Positions 7,792 through 14,721 of a DNA stretch of 34,074 bases are shown here, one piece after another; within the stretch, counting starts at the first letter, position 1, and the number at the start of each line of letters is the position of its first letter. The DNA lies in NCBI RefSeq assembly GCF_934630535.1, contig NZ_CAKTVU010000019.1, positions 1 to 34,074 of the forward strand, given 5' to 3'. Under the pieces are notes generated by a model that saw nothing but the letters and a program-made list of their open reading frames with translations, was not told the DNA's origin and did no database searches. This DNA is from an uncultured Senegalimassilia sp. Lineage in GTDB: Bacteria > Actinomycetota > Coriobacteriia > Coriobacteriales > Eggerthellaceae. A program made the position numbers and the translations under genes.

Positions 7792-8325
7792 ATGTCGTCG
7801 TTCGATTTCGAAGGCCACATCACCGACATCGTCGATTATCCGAAGCCGGGCGTGGTGTTTAAGGACATCACCACGCTGTTGAAGAATCCGGACGGTTTCG
7901 AGGCCACTATCGATGCTATCGCCGAGCATTTCAAGGATGCGGGCGTGACGAAGGTCGTCGGCGCCGAGGCCCGAGGCTTCATGATCGGCGCACCGGTGGC
8001 ATATCGCCTGCATGCAGGCTTCGTGCCCGCCCGTAAGCCGGGCAAGCTGCCGCGCGAGGTGCGCAGCGAAAGCTATGATTTGGAGTACGGAAGCGACGAG
8101 CTGCAGATTCACGCCGACGCCATCGAACCCGGAGACGTGGTGCTCATTGTTGACGACTTGGTTGCCACCGGCGGCACTGCCGAGGCGCAGGCTAAGCTCA
8201 TCAAGCAGTTCGGGGCAACGTTGGCGGGCATGGGCTTTCTCATGGAGCTGGCGTTCCTGAATCCTCGCCAGGCCATCGCCAAGGTTACCGATGCCGACGT
8301 CTTCTCCCTTGTGCAGGTGCACTAA
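7792..8325 (+). CDS. apt: Adenine phosphoribosyltransferase
   Basis: A 177-residue purine salvage enzyme that makes AMP from adenine and PRPP in the cytoplasm. The type I phosphoribosyltransferase PRPP loop VLIVDDLVATGGTA lies at about 117-130. The N-terminal 'DYPKPGVVFKDITTLL' and the 'GAEARGFMIGAPVAY' and 'ARKPGKLPRE' segments are the standard APT signatures. Length matches the bacterial enzyme. AAAGGA is 7 bases before the ATG. It converges with panD and shares a strong terminator hairpin with it. In coriobacteria apt often follows stringent-response genes; that is not the case here. Confidence 0.97.
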   Translation: MSSFDFEGHITDIVDYPKPGVVFKDITTLLKNPDGFEATIDAIAEHFKDAGVTKVVGAEARGFMIGAPVAYRLHAGFVPARKPGKLPREVRSESYDLEYGSDELQIHADAIEPGDVVLIVDDLVATGGTAEAQAKLIKQFGATLAGMGFLMELAFLNPRQAIAKVTDADVFSLVQVH

Positions 8326-8347
8326 AAGTCACCGTTCAAACAACATA

Positions 8348-8398
8348 AGAGGCCGGGATGTGCAGTTGCTCTGCGCATCCCGGCCTCTGTTCGTTTCC
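8348..8398. terminator. Bidirectional terminator between apt and panD
   Basis: An 18-bp stem (8348-8365 with 8371-8388, one T-G wobble) with a 5-base loop, arms beginning AGAGGCCGGGATG. It is followed on the plus strand by TGTTCGTTT and on the minus strand by TTATGTTGTTTG. Placement between convergent stop codons makes it a shared terminator. Confidence 0.88.
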
Positions 8399-8409
8399 GC
8401 TCCGGCGTG

Positions 8410-8805
8410 CTAACGGTCCATGTCTTCCAGTCGGCCATGGCGCTCGTAGCGGGTGATGCGCTCGGGGTGGTTGTCGTCGTCGACGAACACCACGCGCGGC
8501 GGGTTCGAGTCGGCTTCCTCGGGGGTCATCAGGGCGTAGCACATGATGATCACCTTGTCGCCCACCGAGACGCAGCGGGCGGCGGCGCCGTTGAGGCAGA
8601 TCATGCCGCTGCCGCGCTGACCTGCGATGACGTAGGTCTCGAAGCGCTGGCCGTTATTCACGTCGACAATCTGCACCTGCTCGTATTCGCGGATGCCCGC
8701 GGCGTCCATCAGGTCTTCGTCGACGGTGATGCTGCCCACGTAGTCAAGCTCGGCCTGGACGACGGTGGCGCGGTGGATCTTGCCCTTCAGCATGGTAGAG
8801 AACAC
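8410..8805 (-). CDS. panD: Aspartate 1-decarboxylase proenzyme
   Basis: A 131-residue proenzyme that makes beta-alanine from L-aspartate for pantothenate synthesis. It cleaves itself between Gly24 and Ser25 in YVGSITVDE, giving the pyruvoyl cofactor. The sequences 'MLKGKIHRATVVQA', 'GQRGSGMICLNGAAAR' and 'GDKVIIMCYALM' are characteristic. The last 20 residues extend beyond the core. It is the last gene of the minus-strand pan cluster, 36 bases after panC. Confidence 0.97.
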   Translation of the reverse strand: MFSTMLKGKIHRATVVQAELDYVGSITVDEDLMDAAGIREYEQVQIVDVNNGQRFETYVIAGQRGSGMICLNGAAARCVSVGDKVIIMCYALMTPEEADSNPPRVVFVDDDNHPERITRYERHGRLEDMDR

Positions 8806-8841
8806 GGTGGTAGGTCCTTTCGTAGGTTTTGGAGATTGAAG

Positions 8842-9690
8842 TTATTCGCCGAAGATGAAGTTGTCGATGAGGCGCGTCTTGCCGATGTAGACGGCCATGG
8901 CGACCAGAACCGGCCCATCGACGGTCTCAACGGGCTTGATGCCGTCCCACGACACCATCTCGACGTAGTCGATGCGCGCCAGGGGCTCGGCCTCGATGAG
9001 CTGCTTCATGGCGTCCAGCACCGTGGCGGCGGAGTGCTCGCCGGCCTCCATCAGACGCTGGCCCTCGGCCACGGCGTGCGAGAGCACGAGCGCGGCTGCG
9101 CGTTCGTCGGCGGACAGGTAGGTGTTGCGCGAGCTTTTCGCCAGACCGTCCTCCTCGCGCACGATGGGGCAGCCCACAACCTGCACGTTCATGTTCAGGT
9201 CGCGCACCATGCGGCGGATGACGGCCAGCTGCTGGGCGTCCTTCTGGCCGAAGTAGGCGCGGTCGGCCTGGGAGATGTTCATGAGCTTGTTAACGACGGT
9301 GCACACGCCGCGGAAGTGCGTCGGGCGCGTTTTGCCGCACAGCTCGGCGGTGATGCCCTCGACGTTGACGTAGGTGCACGCATCGGGGAAGTACAGGTCA
9401 GCAGGCTCGGGGTGGAACACCAGCGTGGCGCCGGCGCCCTCGATCAGGCGCTTGTCGGCCTCGAAGTCGCGCGGATAGGTTTCCAGGTCCTCGCCCGGGG
9501 CGAACTGGATGGGGTTGACGAACACGCTGACCATGACGCGGTCGTTCTCGGCGACGGCGCGCTTGATCAGGCTCTCGTGGCCCTCATGCAGGTAGCCCAT
9601 GGTGGGAACGAGGCCCACGGACAGGCCCTGCGCCTTCCACTCGCTGATAACCTGTTTCGCCTGTTCGGGGGTGGTGGCAACGGTAAGCAT
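8842..9690 (-). CDS. panC: Pantothenate synthetase (pantoate-beta-alanine ligase)
   Basis: A 282-residue cytoplasmic enzyme that joins pantoate and beta-alanine with ATP through a pantoyl-adenylate. Visible motifs are VPTMGYLHEGH (28-38, the HIGH-like nucleotide motif), 'VFVNPIQF', 'FGQKDAQQLAVIRRM' and the KMSKS-like GLAKSSRN (around 180-187). The open frame extends upstream, but the ATG at 9690, preceded by AGGAAA, gives the normal length and N-terminus (MLTVATTPEQ). It lies between panB and panD; the gap from panB is an unusual 235 bases. Confidence 0.96.
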   Translation of the reverse strand: MLTVATTPEQAKQVISEWKAQGLSVGLVPTMGYLHEGHESLIKRAVAENDRVMVSVFVNPIQFAPGEDLETYPRDFEADKRLIEGAGATLVFHPEPADLYFPDACTYVNVEGITAELCGKTRPTHFRGVCTVVNKLMNISQADRAYFGQKDAQQLAVIRRMVRDLNMNVQVVGCPIVREEDGLAKSSRNTYLSADERAAALVLSHAVAEGQRLMEAGEHSAATVLDAMKQLIEAEPLARIDYVEMVSWDGIKPVETVDGPVLVAMAVYIGKTRLIDNFIFGE

Positions 9691-9800
9691 TTCGGTAGGT
9701 TTCCTTTCGGGTACGGTAAATCGGGAAGCGGCGGGAACGAAGCGCCGTAGGCACAGCAGGTCTCGGCACCTTGACACGCGGCTTATTGCGTTAAGGTTCT

Positions 9801-9858
9801 GATCGCACTCGCGATGAACCCGGGCACATCGGCGTTCGGATCCATCGCGAGCGCGATG
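9801..9858 (-). promoter_or_regulatory. Long imperfect inverted repeat in the panB-panC spacer
   Basis: GATCGCACTCGCGATG (9801-9816) and CATCGCGAGCGCGATG (9843-9858) can pair at 14 of 16 positions across a 26-base loop. It may be an mRNA-processing or attenuation structure within the pan transcript. Confidence 0.45.
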
Positions 9859-9875
9859 TGGTCGCGGGGTTGACG

Positions 9876-9919
9876 GACCGGCGAACGCGGCAAGGATGCC
9901 TCGGCCGCGCCCGCCGGTC
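9876..9919 (-). terminator. GC-rich stem-loop just after panB
   Basis: GACCGGCG (9876-9883) pairs with CGCCGGTC (9912-9919), with further GCGGC/GCCGC pairing inside. It begins 7 bases downstream of the panB stop on the minus strand. No T-run follows, so it may protect the 3' end or reduce readthrough to panC rather than stop it. Confidence 0.4.
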
Positions 9920-9925
9920 ATCGGG

Positions 9926-10753
9926 CTAGTACAGCTTCTCGAGCACTTCGTCGTCGATCTTGAACGTGTGCTCGGCGGAGGGGAAGGAGCCCTCGCGCAC
10001 CTCGTTGATGTAGCTGGCGAAGCCGTTGCGCATGGCCTCGCCCACGTTCGCGAAGCGCTTGACGAACTTCGGGCAGAAGTCGCTGAACATGCCCAGCATG
10101 TCCTGGTAGACGAGGATCTGGCCGTCGCAGCCGGCGCCGGCGCCGATGCCGATGGTGGGGACGCCCACTTCCTTGGTGACCAGGGCGGCAAGCTTGGCGG
10201 GCACGGCCTCGAGCACGATGGCGAACGCGCCGGCGGCCTCGAGCGCCTTCGCGTCGGAGATCAGCTTGCGCGCAGCGGCCTCGCTCTTGCCCTGCACCTT
10301 GAAGCCGCCGAACGCGTTGATGGACTGCGGCGTCAGGCCCAGGTGCCCCATGACGGGGATGCCGGCGGCCACCATGGCGGCAACCTGCGGGCACACCTCT
10401 TCGCCGCCTTCCAGCTTCACGCAGTTCGCGCGGCCTTCCTTGAGCAGGCGGCCGGCGTTGCGTACGGCATCGGGGACGCTGACCTCGTAGGACAAGAACG
10501 GCATGTCGCAGACGATCAGGGCGTTCTTCGCGCCGCGGGCGACGGCGGCGCTGTGGTGGATCATGTCTTCGACGGTCACGGACAGGGTGTCCTCGTAACC
10601 GAGCACCACGTTGCCCAGCGAGTCGCCGATGAGGATGCCGTCGATGCCGGCCTCATCCTCGAGCTTGGCGGTGGAGTAATCGTAGGCCGTGAGCATGGCG
10701 AGCTTGCGGCCCTCGGCCTTTGCCTGGGCGAACGTTGCCACGGTGTTCTTCAT
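9926..10753 (-). CDS. panB: 3-methyl-2-oxobutanoate hydroxymethyltransferase
   Basis: A 275-residue TIM-barrel enzyme that transfers the methylene group of 5,10-methylene-THF to 2-oxoisovalerate, giving ketopantoate. The metal ligands are seen as D44 (LIGDSLG), D83 (VCDMPF) and E115 (VKLEGG). The catalytic Glu lies in IVLEAVP near 180. 'MGHLGLTPQSI' and 'IGIGAGAGCDGQILVYQDML' are family signatures. It starts 18 bases after the DUF2520 gene, so the two are co-transcribed. Confidence 0.97.
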   Translation of the reverse strand: MKNTVATFAQAKAEGRKLAMLTAYDYSTAKLEDEAGIDGILIGDSLGNVVLGYEDTLSVTVEDMIHHSAAVARGAKNALIVCDMPFLSYEVSVPDAVRNAGRLLKEGRANCVKLEGGEEVCPQVAAMVAAGIPVMGHLGLTPQSINAFGGFKVQGKSEAAARKLISDAKALEAAGAFAIVLEAVPAKLAALVTKEVGVPTIGIGAGAGCDGQILVYQDMLGMFSDFCPKFVKRFANVGEAMRNGFASYINEVREGSFPSAEHTFKIDDEVLEKLY

Positions 10754-10771
10754 GGGTTTCTCTCCTTCGCT

Positions 10772-11704
10772 TTACCTGCGGGTTTGTGCTGATTCCAGCA
10801 GATTCCTCATCGGGGTGTGATCGCGCTCGGGGTGGCGCCGCGCGGCCAGGTCGCAAACGGAAAGCGACAGCGTGGCGTAGGTTTCGCGCGCCTGCCCGTC
10901 CAATGCGGCCAGATGCTTGCGCACCGTTTCGATGTCGTTGCGCTCGATGGGGCCGGATAGGGCGTTTTGCGGGCCTTTTTGCGCGATGGCGGCGCAATTG
11001 CCGGTGAACAGCGGGCCGGCGGCCTGCAGGGCCTGCTCGGGCGTGAACCCGCAGCTCTCCAGGATGCCCAGCCCCTCGGAGGCAAGGCCGCACACCAGAT
11101 TGCTCAGGAACACCGCCGCGGCGTGGTAGCGCACTTTCGCGTCGGCCGCGATGGTGCAGTGCGGATTGCCCGCCGCGTCCAGCAGCGCGCCCGCCGCGTC
11201 CACCGCGGCCTGGTCGCCTTCAAGCGTGAAGAACATGCCGGCAAGGCGATCGGGCGCATCGGCGCTGGTCGGGACGTCGGGCACGGCGCACAGCGGGTGA
11301 ACGCTCGCGCAAGTTGCCCCGGCTTTTCGGCATACGTCAAGCTCGCCGGAGGTCAGTGCGCCGCTTGCATGGCACACCATTTTTCCGGAAAGGCCGCCTG
11401 CCGGCGCGTTCGCCGCAGCATCGGCCAGCTGGCCGGCTGCTTCGGCGATGGCACCATCGGGCACGGTTATGAAGATGAGGTCCGTGGAATCAAGAAGCGC
11501 TTGCAGCGAGGAAAAGGAAACGGAATGCGTGCACTGCGATGCCCAAAGCGCCGCCTTTTGCGTGCGGCTTGCATAGCCTGAGATCTTCGAACCGTGTTCG
11601 AACAGATGCGTTCCCAGGGCGAACCCGATTTTGCCGGCTCCCACGAACCCCACGCGCAAGCGCGCGTCACGTTCTGCGGGGCACGAACCAACCGATACGG
11701 TCAC
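10772..11704 (-). CDS. Rossmann-fold/DUF2520 oxidoreductase, probable ketopantoate reductase (PanG-like)
   Basis: A 310-residue NAD(P)-binding protein with a Rossmann motif LRVGFVGAGKIGFALG (16-31) and a C-terminal DUF2520 helical domain ('VRYHAAAVFLSNLVCGL', 'RNDIETVRKHLAAL'). The start is GTG at 11704 with AAAGG upstream. It heads a cluster DUF2520-panB-panC-panD that otherwise lacks a ketopantoate reductase (panE). From memory, the alternative ketopantoate reductase PanG described in Francisella is a DUF2520-type protein, so this gene plausibly makes pantoate. Confidence in the fold is high; confidence in the reaction is moderate and rests on the cluster. Confidence 0.8.
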   Translation of the reverse strand: MTVSVGSCPAERDARLRVGFVGAGKIGFALGTHLFEHGSKISGYASRTQKAALWASQCTHSVSFSSLQALLDSTDLIFITVPDGAIAEAAGQLADAAANAPAGGLSGKMVCHASGALTSGELDVCRKAGATCASVHPLCAVPDVPTSADAPDRLAGMFFTLEGDQAAVDAAGALLDAAGNPHCTIAADAKVRYHAAAVFLSNLVCGLASEGLGILESCGFTPEQALQAAGPLFTGNCAAIAQKGPQNALSGPIERNDIETVRKHLAALDGQARETYATLSLSVCDLAARRHPERDHTPMRNLLESAQTRR

Positions 11705-11784
11705 GTCAGTGCCTTTCGTTTCTTTGCTGCGAGGCTGGATGCCTGGACTTGTTCCGGGTCACCCGCGCTCCTTTACGAGGGGGC

Positions 11785-11814
11785 AGTATACGCCGTGGCG
11801 AAGCGCCGGCGCAA
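11785..11814 (-). promoter_or_regulatory. Promoter of the pan cluster
   Basis: On the minus strand TTGCGC (11809-11814) and TATACT (11785-11790) are 18 bases apart. The start would be near 11778, about 75 bases before the GTG of the first gene. Confidence 0.55.
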
Positions 11815-11874
11815 GCGTCGTGGGCGTTCGATTCCGAATCCAAATGAAAGGCACGCAAACAGATGAAGTTGGAC

Positions 11875-11880
11875 TATAGT
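11875..11880 (+). promoter_or_regulatory. Candidate -10 box of the moeA-like gene
   Basis: TATAGT, giving a start near 11887 and a leader of about 137 nt. The -35 region is weak. Confidence 0.4.
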
Positions 11881-11886
11881 TTGCGT

Positions 11887-12023
11887 TGTATTCAACCGAG
11901 AATAGCTTGCCAAGAGCGAGCCCTCGGCGCGAGCGGGCGATGCGTCTTCCCGTTACCCTGGAGACCGGGTGACGGAAGCGCCGAACGCCGGCTTTGCGCC
12001 GAGCATTAGGGAAAGAGGCGCCC
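11887..12023 (+). promoter_or_regulatory. Structured 5' leader of the moeA-like gene (riboswitch candidate)
   Basis: This 137-nt leader contains a long hairpin (about 11948-11985). CTTCCCGTTACCC pairs with GGGTGACGGAAG through one bulge and one wobble. CG-rich flanking segments on each side (GAGCCCTCGGCGCGAGC; CGCCGAACGCCGGC) could form further helices. Size and position fit a ligand-sensing leader; a molybdenum-cofactor riboswitch would be the logical class before a moeA-type gene. I could not match the Moco consensus from memory, so the class is unproven. Confidence 0.35.
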
Positions 12024-13397
12024 ATGAGGGACCATTCGCAACATATACAGCTGTCGCGCGAGGACGCGGTGGCGGCGACGTTGGCGGCGCTGGACGCGCA
12101 GCCGGAGGGTTTCGGCTGGCGTGGCGCGCAGGCGTCCGCTGACCATGCGGGCAAGGTGGAACGCAAGCTGGTGGAGCGCGTTTCCCCGGCAGAATCGGTG
12201 GGGCGCGTGCTGGCGTACGACGTGTGCGCCGTGAACGATATGCCCAGCGCGCTCACGTGCGCCATGGATTCCATCGCGCTGCACTGGTCCGATTTTGCCG
12301 GCCTTGCCGATGGCGAAGTGCCCGACACCAGCGCGTGGGTGCGCGGCCGGGACTGGGAGTTCGCCAACACCGGCGTCGCCATGCCCGAGGGGTTTGACAC
12401 GGCCATCGTCATCGAGCATGCGCAGGTTTCCGCAGATGAGCAGCATGTGGTCATCGACGCGGCGCCGTCGAAGCCCGGCGCGGGCACGCGTCCGGTGGGC
12501 AGCTCCATGCGCCGCGGCGACGTGCTGGGCCGTGCCGGCCAGCTGATCACGCCCGACCTGGCGGCGCGCATGGGCTCGGGCAACAACGGGTCGGTGCCGG
12601 TGGTGCGCCGCCCGCGCGTGGCGTTCATCCCCACGGGCAACGAGCTGGTGGCCCCCGGCGTGCCGTTCGCCCCCGACCGCGCCGCCTCCTTCGCGGCCCG
12701 CGGGCGCAATTTCGAGACGAACAGCGTGCTTGTGAAGGCGAAGTGCGAGCAGTGGGGCGGGCGATTCATCCCGTTCGATATCGTTCCCGATCGCCGCGAT
12801 GCCATCGAGGAGGCTATCGCGCAGGCGGTGGAAGTGGCTGACATCGTGGTGCTCAACGCCGGGTCGTCGAAGGGAAGCGATGACTGGTCTTGCGAGGTCA
12901 TGGAGCAGATGGGGCAGATGATCTGCCACCAGACGAACCACGGCCCGGGGCACCATTCCAGCTTCGCCGTCGTCGACGGCACGCCCGTCGTGGGCATCTC
13001 GGGCCCCAGCGCCGGTGCGTCGTTCACGTTGAACTTCTACCTGCGTCCGCTCATGCGCGCGTTCTTGGGCCTGGATCCCGAGGTGCCGCGCACGCCCATG
13101 GTGCTGGCTGAAGCGTTTCCGGCCGGCGGCCACGGCCCGAAGGGGCATGGCGGTCCGGTCCGCGGCGAGGACAGGCCCGCGGAGCATCCGGCGCACAAGC
13201 CGGGCGAGCCCGAGTTCTTCGGCATCAAGCTGCTGCGCGCCGAGCATGCCGAGGACGGCACGCTGCGCGCCTGGCCCGTGCCCGGGCGCCCCGGCAGCCC
13301 GGAGAGCTTCGAGGCCAACGCCTACTATATGTTGCCTAACGGCCCGGGCATTAAGGCTCCCAAGCCCGGCGATGTGATCTGGGCAGAGTGGAGGTAG
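12024..13397 (+). CDS. MoeA-like molybdopterin biosynthesis protein
   Basis: A 457-residue protein related to MoeA molybdotransferase, which inserts molybdate into adenylated molybdopterin. Family landmarks are present in altered form: 'DMPSALTCAMDSIAL' in place of PxxxxSAMDGYA, 'IPTGNEL' in place of STGDEL, 'VLNAGSSKGSDDW' in place of SGGVSxGxxD, and 'GTPVVGISGPSAGASFTL' with LRPLM for the GxPxNPxSxxxxF...RPxL segment. A His/Gly/Pro-rich stretch (about 370-395) is inserted before the C-terminal beta domain. The ATG at 12024 after GAAAGAGG is preferred to an upstream in-frame TTG at 11994. The divergence suggests a specialised paralogue, perhaps serving one molybdoenzyme class. Confidence 0.8.
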   Translation: MRDHSQHIQLSREDAVAATLAALDAQPEGFGWRGAQASADHAGKVERKLVERVSPAESVGRVLAYDVCAVNDMPSALTCAMDSIALHWSDFAGLADGEVPDTSAWVRGRDWEFANTGVAMPEGFDTAIVIEHAQVSADEQHVVIDAAPSKPGAGTRPVGSSMRRGDVLGRAGQLITPDLAARMGSGNNGSVPVVRRPRVAFIPTGNELVAPGVPFAPDRAASFAARGRNFETNSVLVKAKCEQWGGRFIPFDIVPDRRDAIEEAIAQAVEVADIVVLNAGSSKGSDDWSCEVMEQMGQMICHQTNHGPGHHSSFAVVDGTPVVGISGPSAGASFTLNFYLRPLMRAFLGLDPEVPRTPMVLAEAFPAGGHGPKGHGGPVRGEDRPAEHPAHKPGEPEFFGIKLLRAEHAEDGTLRAWPVPGRPGSPESFEANAYYMLPNGPGIKAPKPGDVIWAEWR

Positions 13398-13422
13398 AGG
13401 CCGGCAACTAGCAGCCTGAGCA

Positions 13423-13455
13423 GCGGGCGGCCACGCATGGCGTGTGGCCGCCCGC
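13423..13455 (+). terminator. GC-rich terminator hairpin after the moeA-like gene
   Basis: GCGGGCGGCCAC (13423-13434) pairs exactly with GTGGCCGCCCGC (13444-13455) across a 9-base loop. It starts 26 bases after the stop codon. There is no strong T-run. Confidence 0.6.
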
Positions 13456-13489
13456 GCCTGTAAGAGCGAAAATACGTTCGGTTTTCGAC

Positions 13490-13519
13490 TTGCACGAACA
13501 TCTGTGCGCGTGCTAGAAT
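13490..13519 (+). promoter_or_regulatory. Promoter without an obvious gene
   Basis: TTGCAC (13490-13495), an 18-base spacer and TAGAAT (13514-13519) with an extended TG at 13511. The predicted start is near 13526. No convincing long ORF follows; see the RNA candidate at 13527-13626. Confidence 0.5.
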
Positions 13520-13526
13520 CCTTGCA

Positions 13527-13626
13527 TCACATGAGCCAGTGCAGAAGCTTTCCCCTTCGGGCGTTGGGCCTGCGGGAATGTCGTGGCCGGCATCCGTCTC
13601 CGGGGTGCCCTTTCCTCTTCTGCAAG
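13527..13626 (+). ncRNA. Candidate small structured RNA
   Basis: The sequence after the orphan promoter can fold into a rod. GCAGAAG (13541-13547) pairs with CTTCTGC (13617-13623), and inner GGCC/GGCC and GGCATCC/GGGGTGCC helices lie between. CTTGCA/TGCAAG offers an alternative outer closure. I checked for SRP RNA and found no GGUCAGGUCCGGAAGGAAG-type core. A 45-codon Cys-rich ORF (from ATG 13531) overlaps it and could be leaderless, so an RNA is only one reading. Confidence 0.3.
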
Positions 13627-13646
13627 ATCCTCGAAACCACGGAATG

Positions 13647-13688
13647 CAACGATAGTTTTCGCAGGTAAAGCCTGCTAGAATATCGTTG
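13647..13688 (+). promoter_or_regulatory. Palindromic operator-promoter of the toxin-antitoxin pair
   Basis: CAACGATA (13647-13654) and TATCGTTG (13681-13688) form 8-bp arms, with GCAGG/CCTGC inside. An extended -10 TGCTAGAAT overlaps the right side (13673-13681). An operator over the promoter is the usual layout for autoregulated toxin-antitoxin genes. Confidence 0.55.
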
Positions 13689-13707
13689 TACGAAATTCGA
13701 GGCATTA

Positions 13708-13974
13708 ATGAGCAGACTCGTCGTTGCAGAGCATGCATTTAAGCACGGCCTAAGTGAGGAGAGCATACGGTTTGCCTGGGAAAATCGAATGGCGTCGCAG
13801 CACCGAAAGGCTCCGTATGAAGACCAAGTCGTTGCTATCGGGCTTACGGAAGACGGAAGGGTTGTTGAGTTAATCGGCTCCCAAAAACCTTCTGCGGTAG
13901 TGATTTACCATGCAATGGAGCCGCCAACGAAAAGAGTGCTGTTCGAACTTGGGCTATTGGCAAGGAGGCGGTAG
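13708..13974 (+). CDS. Small toxin-like protein (BrnT/DUF4258-like) of a TA pair
   Basis: An 88-residue protein with the layout of a small RNase-fold toxin family common in actinobacteria: an N-terminal 'AEHAFKHGLSEESIRFAWEN' helix, a central 'VAIGLTEDGRVVELIGS' sheet, and a C-terminal 'VVIYHAMEPPTKR'. I assign it by pattern and by its partner: the next gene begins 2 bases after its stop and looks like a ribbon-helix-helix antitoxin. GAGG precedes the ATG. The palindromic promoter supports autoregulation. BrnT family membership is tentative. Confidence 0.65.
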   Translation: MSRLVVAEHAFKHGLSEESIRFAWENRMASQHRKAPYEDQVVAIGLTEDGRVVELIGSQKPSAVVIYHAMEPPTKRVLFELGLLARRR

Positions 13975-13976
13975 GC

Positions 13977-14270
13977 ATGGCAATGTCCGCGGATGAAATC
14001 AAAAAAGAATTCGGCATTACGCCTGAACAGCTTGACCAATGGGAGGCGGATGCCGCTGCCGGCATCTTGCATGGAGAACCTAGCGGGCCGGTTACATATG
14101 GTCCCGGCCGCCCTCTTATGTTCGATGAGGAAATGAAGCAGGTGGGGTTTAAAGAGCCGGTGAATAAAATCCTGCTCATAGACATTCGGGCAGCGCAGCT
14201 TGGGATGAAACGGTCGGAATATCTTCGCCATCTGGTAGATGAAGATTTGAAGCTCGCTGGCATTGCGTAG
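13977..14270 (+). CDS. Ribbon-helix-helix antitoxin of the TA pair
   Basis: A 97-residue protein. The N-terminal half is acidic with 'GITPEQLDQWEADAAAGIL' and then a 'GPGRPLMFDE' linker. The C-terminal third fits a ribbon-helix-helix domain (a beta strand NKILLIDI followed by helices 'RAAQLGMKRSEYLRHLVDED', about 68-92). Proteins of this kind bind the operator as dimers and neutralise the toxin. AAGGAGG lies 8 bases before the ATG, inside the end of the toxin gene. ATG codons at 13977 and 13983 are both possible starts. Confidence 0.7.
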   Translation: MAMSADEIKKEFGITPEQLDQWEADAAAGILHGEPSGPVTYGPGRPLMFDEEMKQVGFKEPVNKILLIDIRAAQLGMKRSEYLRHLVDEDLKLAGIA

Positions 14271-14475
14271 GGCGTGGGGGGTTGGTTCTCGTTGCGATTT
14301 GTGGGTGCCTATCGCCAACGTGGCGCCCATCACGAACAAGGAGTACTGGGTTCGCGGCTGCACGGCGCTGCTTGATGCGGTGGACGCGCATAAGGCGAAG
14401 GTTCTTAATCGGATGTTGGCGCGAACTTGGCATAGGCGGCATTCCGCGTGTCTATCGAATCGCTGTCGCCTGAGG
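14271..14475 (+). pseudogene. Possible remnant of a coding sequence
   Basis: Between the antitoxin and the gat promoter one frame encodes the protein-like stretch LWVPIANVAPITNKEYWVRG, continuing to VLNRM. Another frame continues with 'ELGIGGIPRVYRIAVA' and a stop. This looks like one gene broken by a frameshift. I do not recognise the family, and no start signal is clear. Confidence 0.25.
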
Positions 14476-14502
14476 GTTTGCGGCCTGATGGGTGGGCTTG
14501 TT

Positions 14503-14511
14503 TGCTATCAT
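14503..14511 (+). promoter_or_regulatory. Extended -10 promoter element of gatCAB
   Basis: TGCTATCAT is an extended -10. The start would be near 14518, giving a leader of about 200 nt before gatC. No standard -35 at 16-18 bases. Confidence 0.45.
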
Positions 14512-14560
14512 AGCCAAGTTAACGGTCTAACCGCTTTCAGCGTGCGTGAAGCTGAGCTGC

Positions 14561-14638
14561 GCCGGCTTCCCCGGTGAGTCCGCGGGTGCCGCCATCGCGT
14601 CGGTTTCCCCAGGCGTGTTCGCAGGTGCCGCCATCGCG
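14561..14638 (+). repeat. Two 39-bp tandem repeats in the gat leader
   Basis: Copies at 14561-14599 and 14600-14638 both end in GGTGCCGCCATCGCG (exact 15-base match), with related TTCCCC-containing starts. They lie in the untranslated leader of gatC. No T-box motif was found. Confidence 0.65.
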
Positions 14639-14721
14639 CTGGCGCTGATCGGCCATGGGGCAGCTGCCGCCTTGCGGCGGGGATGCTAACGCGTGCGTTG
14701 GAATCGAAAGGAAAGAAACCA

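Noticed and set aside
9772..9800. Plus-strand promoter with TTGACA in the panB-panC spacer
   Set aside because: The TTGACA has no -10 at 16-18 bases and no plus-strand gene follows.
8842..10191. A longer panC reading with 167 extra N-terminal residues
   Set aside because: The extra part runs through the spacer and into panB in another frame; ATG 9690 has a ribosome site and gives the standard enzyme.
13527..13626. Signal recognition particle RNA
   Set aside because: The conserved GGUCAGGUCCGGAAGG-type core is missing.
14518..14721. T-box leader before gatCAB
   Set aside because: No AGGGTGGNACCGCG antiterminator, specifier loop or downstream terminator could be found.
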